Origin: a virus
Virus record (IMG/VR): IMGVR_UViG_3300037189_026207
Span: 16,742 to 80,741 of that record
Strand: one strand, 5' to 3'
DNA length: 64,000 nt
This document shows, piece by piece, positions 8,601 to 15,052 of the stretch (its first letter is position 1; the number at the start of each line of letters is the position of its first letter). A program made the position numbers and the translations under genes. The notes beneath the pieces are model-generated. The model saw only the letters and a list, made by a program, of their open reading frames with translations. It did no database searches and was not told where the DNA came from.

Positions 8601-9170
8601 GGTGGCAAAAAGATATTTGAAGCGCGCGAAATGTGCATTGCGTTGGCTGAGGCAATCAAAAAGATTCCCGGCATTCATTTGCATATTTACGGCCACACTG
8701 CAAATACTAAAAATATGTCCGACCTGACATTGTTCGAGCACTATAGTTCTATGTCAGATACGGGAGTCGCAGCTGCAAATCTGGGAAGCCTGGGCGGCAT
8801 CGATGCGATTTCGAATAATTACGATGGTTATGCGATCAAGGAAACGGCCAAGCTGCTTTCACGAGATCCGGCCAAGCGAAAATATCTATTTGTAATTGCT
8901 GACGGGCTTCCGCACGGCGAAGGCTATTGCGGGCCAGAAGCAGAAAAGCACGTAACCAGCGTTTGTAAGTTTGTACGAGAGCGCTTAAAAATCGCGACGT
9001 ATGCGTTTGCAGTGGGTGTGACTGGATCACACCAAGCCAAGTTTGTGTCACAGTACGGTAGGGATAACGTAATGTTCCTCACCAATGTGACCGCTTGTCT
9101 TCCGCAAATTACTCGATTTTTGCGGAACACTATTCAAAAAGAAAAGACGCTCGTCGAGATTGGATCTTAA
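5655..9170 (+). CDS. Giant coiled-coil protein with C-terminal VWA (CobT-like) domain
   Basis: This encodes 1171 residues, the longest protein here. The N-terminal 100 residues are low-complexity (S/D/Y/K-rich). Residues about 430-690 are long charged helices consistent with coiled coils, with AEKMAAAKSAAEEF-type heptads. Residues about 960-1160 form a von Willebrand A domain with the metal-site motif ILVDQSGSMSG (about 972-982) and later acidic position IADGLPHGE (about 1082), as in CobT. It is three bases behind the MoxR ATPase, so the two should form a chelatase-like or remodelling complex. CobT proteins are about half this length; the long coiled-coil insert is unusual. A GC hairpin follows the stop. 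Confidence 0.85.
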   Translation: MGWAWRSSESYGDKDEPAEKPETDSPGAKEPEASGSEKKKSWWDQFHDNSTEDDYSSDWRGYQGPASDAERYSYGGAIDDSDSQWYRKSSFKYSKYKDYSPSSLFRSAFYSPRLSYGGLSSGENEAKNKAIRALRTLSRNANTICDKNAKISYAVQYSTGVDANTFSENLIDGKAVKTIYVSPDSVVNAETTEDEDAAVDALTGFVLLRVQIAQDFNARVINEVNATALRSLPTKLLNVIKDENATAGPLAATYVDECLSGMLSKGLLTRLARRHVVKDWGGFAPYFVRHAKKFTGVREKLEATELSVEGLVGKLTYNLVDDENPFDLGEEVERIVAEHLGEEVAPENILMTCFTLVLKLRDYVRRKLAETAESRTEAGPIENELRDMLEEFIEQHGKSAAAKKAESDAAKNMLTALAELMGEQFLHQQQQRESTAPVDVHSSYPQIQNELVALSHMEQLLNALKDMDKTLKSHAELLHNAKDNPSDLAFHAARASYEQTNIVAKFTHFNIARNEFKRRGAENNFDPQKYCTADTAKVTEKIAEETAALEKLIEEYQQTLKDSMGALKEQIAGLAKTQAEKMAAAKSAAEEFVKTATEAGHEIQKMHEESGKISSLGQIVRETNNLVARIKNRYEDTAEHINRGIELIENCRTIKTLKTQHDKLLSNADLSFTADLRSDWQYNCSTTAMSHFAQTGVAALDNLNYEAREKGNLDDLPKQVRESRWHESAIRKFLSQLNSPDAGFEAQALAQTYAEAFEQLEKICENNGGKSVPRNFDDIENEDLKKKLETLANSLGFSDEQSMLDVFNDAEELPESTMAEAGKEIGQKICKILPLFDELNSTDNELFGEVVGVKTNVLADSTKQVNDEARNDPEEDYVAYLSHSEAKPVVHISRPKINVYAKREADASKKRMRNVITRIHEALQFHNTKRTGDIYGASSGDLDEGGLHKLSYDCEHIWTQKTIAQIPDVAVGILVDQSGSMSGGKKIFEAREMCIALAEAIKKIPGIHLHIYGHTANTKNMSDLTLFEHYSSMSDTGVAAANLGSLGGIDAISNNYDGYAIKETAKLLSRDPAKRKYLFVIADGLPHGEGYCGPEAEKHVTSVCKFVRERLKIATYAFAVGVTGSHQAKFVSQYGRDNVMFLTNVTACLPQITRFLRNTIQKEKTLVEIGS

Positions 9171-9175
9171 TTGTG

Positions 9176-9209
9176 GCGGGGCGGGCCGGGTAAAACCAGC
9201 CCGCTCCGC
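9176..9209 (+). terminator. GC hairpin after the VWA gene
   Basis: GCGGGGCGGGC (9176-9186) pairs with GCCCGCTCCGC (9199-9209), with one G-U pair, around a 12-base loop. No T tract follows, so it is a weak or factor-dependent terminator or an mRNA-stabilising end. Confidence 0.5.
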
Positions 9210-9245
9210 ACCAGTTTACAAGCACTCTAGTTCAAGGAGAACGCG

Positions 9246-9653
9246 ATGGGTTGGTGGCGAATTTCAGGGCCAAGTGGGCATATTAATTGGTCTGCCGGGT
9301 ACAACGGCGAAAATGCTACGTTGTTCAACTGCATCCCGGGGCGCGACGACCCAATGCAGATGTATAGCGGAGATGAACCCGCAGACATTCTAGATGCGGC
9401 AGTTAAGCAAATTGAGGCAGAGCTGCATGACGATGCGTATCGCGCTGCCGTACGAGCGGTATTTCTTAGGCAGCCGGGAGCGCACAAAGAGCATGAAGAA
9501 ATTCCGGCCGCTACAAAAGAAATGCTAAAGAATGCAAAAAAACAAATTGAAGATGTTTATCAACGCGAATGGAATCGCGCACCTACGCCGGCAGAATTAT
9601 CGGCAGTGTTTGAGTTTTGTACGAGTTTTCTCAAGTTTGACCGGTCTCAATAA
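9246..9653 (+). CDS. Hypothetical protein
   Basis: This encodes 135 residues starting eight bases after AAGGAG. The N-terminus is aromatic and Gly-rich (GWWRISGPSGHINW). The rest is helical, with a C-terminal VYQREWNRAPTPAELSAVFEF segment. No membrane span or known motif is seen. It lies just after the MoxR/VWA operon and may be an accessory of it. Confidence 0.6.
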   Translation: MGWWRISGPSGHINWSAGYNGENATLFNCIPGRDDPMQMYSGDEPADILDAAVKQIEAELHDDAYRAAVRAVFLRQPGAHKEHEEIPAATKEMLKNAKKQIEDVYQREWNRAPTPAELSAVFEFCTSFLKFDRSQ

Positions 9654-9668
9654 CTTCAAGGAGTTACC

Positions 9669-9962
9669 ATGAAGAAGTTTGTTTTTGCTTCCATTTTCGC
9701 CCTGTCGGCTTTTACCTGCTCGGCGGCAGAGACGAGTGTTGTAAATCACGGCGAGAACGCGCCTGCTGCTGTCACAGCTGTAGCAGACGCTGCTCCGGCG
9801 CCTGTAGCGGTTGAGGGAACTTGCTGCGAGACTAAGCATCATCGTCGCCACGGGGTCGTGCGGCGGGCTGCGCGTCGAACGGTTGGTGCCTGCCGCGCTG
9901 TCGGCCGGGCGGTCGTGAGGCCGTTCGGGCGGGTGTTCGGTAGCCGCAGCTGCTGCCGGTGA
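9669..9962 (+). CDS. Small secreted cationic cysteine-containing protein
   Basis: This encodes 97 residues. Residues 1-19 are a classic signal peptide (MKKFVFASIFALSAFTCSA, cleavage near A-A/E). After an Ala/Val/Pro-rich linker come a CC pair, KHHRRH and a strongly basic Arg/Ala/Val region, then a final SCCR. Export would carry it to the periplasm or outside. Similar signal peptide plus Arg/Gly-rich tails occur in small proteins of Planctomycetes, which hints at the host or gene source. Phage-encoded exported peptides can act in lysis, exclusion or envelope changes; nothing here distinguishes these. CAAGGAG precedes the ATG. Confidence 0.7.
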   Translation: MKKFVFASIFALSAFTCSAAETSVVNHGENAPAAVTAVADAAPAPVAVEGTCCETKHHRRHGVVRRAARRTVGACRAVGRAVVRPFGRVFGSRSCCR

Positions 9963-9967
9963 ACTAA

Positions 9968-10222
9968 ATGGCGTATTTTAACATTAGAACGACAACAGCG
10001 GTCTATCGTGATTACGCCGTAGAGTGCCCCAACGAAGAGGAAGCAAAAAAGCTGGCCAACGAGCTAGCCTACGCCGAATCTCCGAAAAGTGTACTCGAGA
10101 TGTGCAAAGGAAATGCGTACACAGTTCGGAACGACGTGGACGTCACCGCCTGCGTTTCTCCGATGCCTGAGAATACCTGGACTGGTATTAACCTAGCTGA
10201 CACTGTAGCGCATCCTGAGTAA
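9968..10222 (+). CDS. Hypothetical protein
   Basis: This encodes 84 residues beginning six bases after the secreted peptide gene. It alternates short beta-like segments (YFNIRTTTAVYRDYAVE) with an acidic helix (EEEAKKLANELAYAE). No known motif is seen. An intrinsic terminator follows at 10236. Confidence 0.6.
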   Translation: MAYFNIRTTTAVYRDYAVECPNEEEAKKLANELAYAESPKSVLEMCKGNAYTVRNDVDVTACVSPMPENTWTGINLADTVAHPE

Positions 10223-10235
10223 ATGACGGAAACAA

Positions 10236-10269
10236 ATGCCGCGGTATGGACCCGGCATTTTTACTTTTT
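10236..10269 (+). terminator. Intrinsic terminator
   Basis: ATGCCG (10236-10241) pairs with CGGCAT (10253-10258) around an 11-base loop, followed by TTTTTACTTTTT. It ends the 9246-10222 group. The AAAGGG ribosome site of the next gene begins just past it. Confidence 0.7.
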
Positions 10270-10284
10270 AGAAAGGGCAACTCA

Positions 10285-10839
10285 GTGGGAATAGACATCT
10301 ATCTGTCTTGGCCAAAAATGACCAAGAAACAAAAAGAAGCGCAGCGCGTAGGATTTAGCGTGTACGACGGCAACACTGGATATTTACGCGAGGCTTACCA
10401 TGGCGCGCCGTACCCAAGCAAGATTTTAGTGCGTGAAGCATTTGAATCTAAAACTAACAAGGCAAAAATTCCCGCTAGCTTGATGCGCGAACGGCTTACT
10501 CACGTGACAGAACCAGCCCGCGGCGTCGGCATCAACGCCGCGGTTATGAATGAGGTTATTAAGAAGATCGCGGAAATGGTGGATAAAGAAAAGCCTGAAG
10601 GAGCGCTTGGCCGTTTTGGAGTTTTACACGTAGACCCCGGCACTTTTCCCCCAGAAAAACTAGATAACGACGCCATGACAGTTGAGGAAGCTGTCATAAA
10701 GCGTTGTCAAATAAATTATCCAGAAATGCAGCCAGAAGAAGTCGCGAGAATGTTGCAATCATACCGCGACTTCGTGGACCTGGCGGAACAGATGGAGAAA
10801 AAGACTGGAAAGCCCTGTACTGTTTACACGTCTTACTGA
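10285..10839 (+). CDS. Hypothetical protein
   Basis: This encodes 184 residues from GTG 10285, chosen because AAAGGG lies about eight bases upstream; an upstream in-frame ATG would fall in the terminator. It begins GIDIYLSWPKM and contains a HGAPYPSKILVREAF segment and a C-terminal EEVARMLQSYRDFVDLA helix. The GIDIYL-W start resembles uncharacterised phage proteins; no function can be assigned. Confidence 0.6.
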   Translation: MGIDIYLSWPKMTKKQKEAQRVGFSVYDGNTGYLREAYHGAPYPSKILVREAFESKTNKAKIPASLMRERLTHVTEPARGVGINAAVMNEVIKKIAEMVDKEKPEGALGRFGVLHVDPGTFPPEKLDNDAMTVEEAVIKRCQINYPEMQPEEVARMLQSYRDFVDLAEQMEKKTGKPCTVYTSY

Positions 10840-10849
10840 GGACAAGAGC

Positions 10850-11290
10850 ATGCCAAGAGCAAAGAAGACAAAAGCCCAAGAAGAGTGGGAAATCATGATG
10901 GATAAGTTTGAAAAAGAAAAGCAAGAAAAGCGCCAAAAAGTTTTAAGTGAATTGAAGATTATTAGCGCAGAATTGTACGCTAAGGGTGTCACTAAATTTT
11001 CAGTCGAGTACAGCGGAGAAGGCGACTCGGGCGACTTTGACTGTGACTTTTACGAGAAAAATGACGCGTTTGGCCCCAAAAACAAAAAAGACATTCCAGA
11101 AAATGTCAAGCAAAAATTGTTAGACATTGTCTGGGAATTTGTGCCAAGCGGTTTTGAAAATAATGACGGCGGTTTCGGCGCAGTGCATATCGACTTTAAA
11201 AGCGACGCTATCGAACTGAGCCACAACGAGCGTGTTATTGAAGTACAAACCACCGAACAAAAGTTTGACTTTGACGGCAAAGAAATTTAG
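10850..11290 (+). CDS. DUF6878-like protein
   Basis: This encodes 146 residues. A charged N-terminal helix (residues 1-45) leads into VEYSGEGDSGDFD, then SGFENNDGGFGAVHIDF and finally ELSHNERVIEV. This series of beta strands with a GSG-DSG motif, an E/N-x-GxFG motif and an HNER motif is what I know as DUF6878. The family is widespread in phages and bacteria and has no known function. It opens a run of small genes that ends at the DUF6745 pair. Confidence 0.6.
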   Translation: MPRAKKTKAQEEWEIMMDKFEKEKQEKRQKVLSELKIISAELYAKGVTKFSVEYSGEGDSGDFDCDFYEKNDAFGPKNKKDIPENVKQKLLDIVWEFVPSGFENNDGGFGAVHIDFKSDAIELSHNERVIEVQTTEQKFDFDGKEI

Positions 11291-11319
11291 TAACCGAGCA
11301 GAAAGCAAAGGATGCTACC

Positions 11320-11664
11320 GTGAAGTTCAAGAAGGCAAAAAAGTTTGAGCAGGCTTTAGTGGCCGTGCTCGAGTTTGTCCGGGTTACGGCGCACACAAAT
11401 CCAAAGGTAGTAGCCGAAGTGCTGCAAACAATGGGGCTAAAAGAAGAAAGTTTTGTACCACATGTAAATAGGCTTGTCAGGCTCGCGCTTAAAACGACCG
11501 ACGCGGTAGGCGACAGAATTGACGACGTACTGCGCGAACTTCGGCGGGAGTCGGAGCGGAGAGATGAGTTAATTGAAACGGCAAAAGAATTGTATAACGC
11601 AGCACACCCGGAGAGTGAAGATGGCGACGATATTCCTGACTGCTGCTCAGACGACGAAAACTGA
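11320..11664 (+). CDS. Hypothetical helical protein
   Basis: This encodes 114 residues from GTG 11320, with AAAGGA seven bases upstream. It is mostly helical and charged, with an acidic C-terminus ending in CCSDDEN. No family is recognised. Confidence 0.55.
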   Translation: MKFKKAKKFEQALVAVLEFVRVTAHTNPKVVAEVLQTMGLKEESFVPHVNRLVRLALKTTDAVGDRIDDVLRELRRESERRDELIETAKELYNAAHPESEDGDDIPDCCSDDEN

Positions 11665-11669
11665 ATAAA

Positions 11670-12050
11670 ATGGCGCATCCATATCATCACGCCTTGTCCA
11701 GCGTCAAAAAATGGGGCGGCGACGTAGCCGACTACCTGCCGATTCACGACTGGTTCGACGAGAGCAAGTCGTACATGGCAGACTTTCGTCACCGCGCGCT
11801 CCGCCATCACGCTGAAGGTATTTTTATGGCGGAGCACTTTTTTGGGAAGACTATTACAAATTCCGCCGGGAGAGTAATTCCTGTGCGCTGGGTCGGTGAA
11901 CAGCACGTGCAAGAAGATCTTGGGCGTATTCCAACCGTAGCTGATTGGATGACAAAAATACGCCCTGAAGATTGGATGATGGGTAGGGTTAAGAATCTAG
12001 AAAAAGAAATAGCGGCAGAAAAACCCGCCGAACTCCAGGAGGCAGTATGA
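11670..12050 (+). CDS. DUF6915 family protein
   Basis: This encodes 126 residues. The sequence HPYHHALSSVKKWGG, PIHDWFDESK, DFRHRALRHHAEGIF, ITNSAGRVIPVRWVGEQH and EDLGRIPTVADW follows the DUF6915 pattern closely from end to end. These histidine-rich proteins occur in phages, Planctomycetes and proteobacteria; the conserved H and D residues suggest a metal site, but no activity is established. Its stop overlaps the next ATG (ATGA). Confidence 0.75.
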   Translation: MAHPYHHALSSVKKWGGDVADYLPIHDWFDESKSYMADFRHRALRHHAEGIFMAEHFFGKTITNSAGRVIPVRWVGEQHVQEDLGRIPTVADWMTKIRPEDWMMGRVKNLEKEIAAEKPAELQEAV

Positions 12051-12379
12051 GCTCTTTCAAAGTTTTCGATAAAGCTGCGCTACAGCTTGCTAATAAGATT
12101 GCAATTAAACGCGGATACAACAGGGCAATTGTTGAAGATTACATTGCCGGCAGACCGGACAACTCGCATTGGGTCGTGACGTTCCATATGCTGCACGAGC
12201 ACGCCGCCGGCAAACCAGTTGATCCGCACGTACGCTGCATGATACAGCAGTTATTTGTAGAAAATCCGCCGACACTGTTCGTGGATACGGATATGAGTCT
12301 GTTTGAACTGCTGCCCGAAATTAGCACCGAGAATGAGGAAGGTAAACCAGCAGAAAAGGAATCCGCAGTTAATGGATGA
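12047..12379 (+). CDS. Hypothetical protein
   Basis: This encodes 110 residues at an ATGA overlap after the DUF6915 gene; AGGAGG upstream gives a strong ribosome site. It contains HWVVTFHMLHEHAAGKP and ends in an acidic/lysine tail. No known family. Confidence 0.6.
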   Translation: MSSFKVFDKAALQLANKIAIKRGYNRAIVEDYIAGRPDNSHWVVTFHMLHEHAAGKPVDPHVRCMIQQLFVENPPTLFVDTDMSLFELLPEISTENEEGKPAEKESAVNG

Positions 12380-12740
12380 CACGCAAAACCAGACCGAGCA
12401 GGAAAATCAGCAAGAAAAAGAGCTAATTGAAAAAATTGATTACGTCAGAAACTGGATAGATTTAGCGCCCGACTTTCCGATCATGGTGCAAGCGTTTATG
12501 GTCAAAGTAATGCTTGACCGCGGAGGCGTCCTTCTGGAGCCCGACGAAGCACAGCGCGTCGAGGGTTGGGTCGAGAATTTTTACAAGGATCTAAGCACGT
12601 TAATGGGTGTGCTGGAAGGCCACATCACCGTGGATTTTCCAGCCGGCCAAATGACGCCACACGTGACGCTTACCGAGCAGGGTAACGAGTGGGTTAAGGC
12701 ACAAATGCCTATGCCCCGCTCACAACCAGAAAGTGAATAA
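12372..12740 (+). CDS. Hypothetical acidic protein
   Basis: This encodes 122 residues. The start at 12372 overlaps the previous gene by eight bases (ATGGATGA). The N-terminus is Gln/Glu-rich; the body has KIDYVRNWIDLAPDFPIMVQ and ends in a Pro/Ser tail. No known family. The stop is directly followed by the epimerase ATG. Confidence 0.6.
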   Translation: MDDTQNQTEQENQQEKELIEKIDYVRNWIDLAPDFPIMVQAFMVKVMLDRGGVLLEPDEAQRVEGWVENFYKDLSTLMGVLEGHITVDFPAGQMTPHVTLTEQGNEWVKAQMPMPRSQPESE

Positions 12741-13688
12741 ATGCTACTACTCACTGGCGCGGCAGGATTTATCGGATCAAACATCCTGCGCGGATTAAAC
12801 GCGCGTGGGTATACCGACATTATTTGCGTCGACGATCTGACCGACGGCACTAAATGCGTAAATCTTAGCGGCACAAAATTCTACGACTACTACGACTGCG
12901 AAGAATTATTCTTTCAGCGTCTTTCCGTTAAATTGCAAGGCATTATTCACATGGGCGCCACGTCGAGCACGGGCGCCGCGGATGGCCGTGAAATTATTGC
13001 TAACAACTTTAGCTACACAAAAAAAATCTTCAGATTAGCGGAAAGCAATAACTGCCCAGTCGTGTACGCCAGCTCGGCCAGCGTGTACGGCAACGGCGCA
13101 AGAGGATTCCGCGAAGAGGAGGAGTGCGAGCAGCCTAACTCGCCCTACTCCTGCTCCAAGTGGATGATTGACCAGTACGTGCATCGGCACAGTATTCCCG
13201 CCGTGGGCTTACGGTACTTCAATGTGTACGGTCCTGGCGAAGAGCATAAGCGAGAAAATGCTAGTTTTGCGCACAAACTATTTAAAGCAGCGCTACAACA
13301 AAGTGCTGTTGAGATATTTGAGCATCCAACACAAACTATCAAGCGCGATTTTATTTATGTAAAAGACGCGGTTGATATTACGTTGTTTTGCTTATTTAGC
13401 AAATTTGTGCCCGGTGTTTACAACGTTGGTACGGGTATTCCGCAAAGCTTCGATGACATGCTTGACGCCGGCACAGCTGCGTTCTGGGCTAGTCGTGTTG
13501 GCGGAACAGTTCCTAGCGGAGTAAACCGACGCCCGCTGCCGGAAGAGTGGCTGAGCCGGTATCAAGTCTATACGTGCGCAGACATCACAAATTTAAGAAA
13601 ATTAGGATGGACTAACCCCATGACTACGCTGCAAGACGGCATGAAGCAGCACTGGGAGGCAATGACAGATGGAACCAGGGCGACATAA
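12741..13688 (+). CDS. hldD: ADP-L-glycero-D-manno-heptose 6-epimerase-like (HldD)
   Basis: This encodes 315 residues, the normal length for HldD, a short-chain dehydrogenase fold that epimerises ADP-heptose at C6 for LPS core synthesis. Seen directly: the nucleotide-binding GAAGFIGS (6-13); the family-typical DDLTDGTKCVNL; SSASVYG; the catalytic pair in YSCSK (about 135-139); RYFNVYGPGEEHK; and KRDFIYVKDAVD. The order and wording match HldD far better than generic epimerases. HldE, the enzyme two steps earlier, is encoded at 24433. The start immediately follows the previous stop. It may alter host LPS or feed phage glycosylation; the target is inferred. Confidence 0.9.
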   Translation: MLLLTGAAGFIGSNILRGLNARGYTDIICVDDLTDGTKCVNLSGTKFYDYYDCEELFFQRLSVKLQGIIHMGATSSTGAADGREIIANNFSYTKKIFRLAESNNCPVVYASSASVYGNGARGFREEEECEQPNSPYSCSKWMIDQYVHRHSIPAVGLRYFNVYGPGEEHKRENASFAHKLFKAALQQSAVEIFEHPTQTIKRDFIYVKDAVDITLFCLFSKFVPGVYNVGTGIPQSFDDMLDAGTAAFWASRVGGTVPSGVNRRPLPEEWLSRYQVYTCADITNLRKLGWTNPMTTLQDGMKQHWEAMTDGTRAT

Positions 13689-13908
13689 CGCTCAATTCCC
13701 TGTAGACGAAAGCGAATACTTATTTGCCCAAGCGGAACCAGAAATTGAATTTAATGAGCCGCTTGAGGCTAAAGTTATCTCAGACGAATTAGGCGCAACA
13801 TTCAGCTGCCGAGACTGCGGAGAAATTCAAGAAATTGACTATTGCCTGGGCTGCGATTGCTTTGTGTGCGAGCGTTGCGCTATGAGTTATTTAGCGGACC
13901 GCGCCTAA
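13669..13908 (+). CDS. Small zinc-finger-like protein
   Basis: This encodes 79 residues, overlapping the end of the epimerase gene by 20 bases. The C-terminal half has cysteine pairs CRDCGE, CLGCDCF and CERC, consistent with a two-zinc ribbon. The N-terminal half is acidic. Its TAA overlaps the next ATG (TAATG). Likely a nucleic-acid or protein adaptor; no family named. Confidence 0.6.
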   Translation: MEPGRHNAQFPVDESEYLFAQAEPEIEFNEPLEAKVISDELGATFSCRDCGEIQEIDYCLGCDCFVCERCAMSYLADRA

Positions 13909-14360
13909 TGCAAACGTTTCTGCCTTATCCAGACTATGAAGAATCAGCAAAATGCCTCGACTATCGACGGCTCGGCAAACAACGCGTGGAGTGCAAGCAA
14001 CTGCTGCTCGCGCTTGGCGTGACTGTTGGCGCGCACGTGCCTAAAAAGTCTGGCTGGAAAAATCACCCAGCCACAAAAATGTGGCGCGGGTACGAAATTG
14101 AGTTATGTCGATACGCCATTGTAATCTGCTGGGAATGGCGGAACAGAGGCTACAAAGACGAATTAGCGCGTCAATTTATATTTGCCGCAACCGTAAACGC
14201 AATGTCCACAGAATCGTGGATCGGTAAAAAACCGCCGTGGCTCGGAGACGATTTTCTACACAGCAGCCACCGCAGCAATTTATTACGCAAAGATCCAGAT
14301 CATTACGGGCAATTTGGCTGGGAAGAACCCGACAACCTGCCTTACGTTTGGCCGGTATAG
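13908..14360 (+). CDS. Pyrimidine-dimer DNA glycosylase-like protein (Pyr_excise/MSMEG_6728 family)
   Basis: This encodes 150 residues. The N-terminus MQTFLPYPDYEESAKCLD, then RRLGKQRVE, NHPATKMWRGYE (52-63) and CWEWRNRGYKDE match the MSMEG_6728-type branch of PF03013, distantly related to T4 endonuclease V. That enzyme cuts UV-induced pyrimidine dimers. Phage copies protect packaged or replicating DNA in sunlit water. The start is fixed by the TAATG junction at 13908. Activity is inferred from family membership. Confidence 0.8.
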   Translation: MQTFLPYPDYEESAKCLDYRRLGKQRVECKQLLLALGVTVGAHVPKKSGWKNHPATKMWRGYEIELCRYAIVICWEWRNRGYKDELARQFIFAATVNAMSTESWIGKKPPWLGDDFLHSSHRSNLLRKDPDHYGQFGWEEPDNLPYVWPV

Positions 14361-14373
14361 CAAAGGAATGATA

Positions 14374-14655
14374 GTGACAAGCATATGCGAGCGCGGCGGA
14401 ACCCTGCTTGTTTCCGACGACGGAGACATTCAAGCATGGCTGCCGCTAGGCGGCGACTGTAATTGGAGAGAAATTTCGTGGCGGAGTAATAATTACCCAG
14501 CGTTACGCGTTAGCGATGTAACAGCCACTAAAGCTGAAATTGCGTCATTTATTAAAAGAAATTACGTTGGTTGGCTTATAAGAAAAGTCAACTTAGCTGG
14601 CATTACAACTGACGCAGATGGGCGTATTACAGATCATGCAGGAATTACACCGTGA
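14374..14655 (+). CDS. Hypothetical protein
   Basis: This encodes 93 residues from GTG 14374, preceded by AAAGGA at ideal distance; ATG 14368 in the same frame is too close to that site. The sequence is beta-rich with a WLPLGGDCNWREISW segment. It ends in GTGA overlapping the next GTG start. No family recognised. Confidence 0.55.
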   Translation: MTSICERGGTLLVSDDGDIQAWLPLGGDCNWREISWRSNNYPALRVSDVTATKAEIASFIKRNYVGWLIRKVNLAGITTDADGRITDHAGITP

Positions 14656-15044
14656 TTGATACTACTCAACTACGCGGGTTTACTGGCACAGAAAATTGGT
14701 ACAGATGGTCGCCGCTGTTTCCTAGAGTGTTACTAACCGACGGCACAAAATATGTAGCCGAGACAGCTGGCGAGCAAGGCGCATATTGGCTAATGGACGC
14801 AATTGCGTCGTACCAGCCTGAATTGCAGAAGAAGCGAAAAATGCAAGACTTTCAGCTGTGGACGCTGGCTGTTAATGAAAAAGATAAGACTGCTGTTTTA
14901 ATGTGCCAAGAAGACAGCCATAAAGCGCCAGTTATAACACAAGATATTGATCACACAGATTTTGATGTGCCGGAATTACGGCTGTACTGTATGCCGGCCG
15001 GCGATGGTAAATCTAAGGTCATTCTTCTCCCTAGTGAGTACTAA
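14652..15044 (+). CDS. Hypothetical protein
   Basis: This encodes 130 residues from GTG 14652 (overlapping TGA). It contains ENWYRWSPLFPRVLLTDGTKYVAE and LWTLAVNEKDKTAVLMCQ, a mixed alpha/beta pattern reminiscent of uncharacterised DUF6876-type proteins, though I am not certain. It is the last gene before the DUF6745 pair. Confidence 0.5.
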   Translation: MIDTTQLRGFTGTENWYRWSPLFPRVLLTDGTKYVAETAGEQGAYWLMDAIASYQPELQKKRKMQDFQLWTLAVNEKDKTAVLMCQEDSHKAPVITQDIDHTDFDVPELRLYCMPAGDGKSKVILLPSEY

Positions 15045-15052
15045 CTATAACC

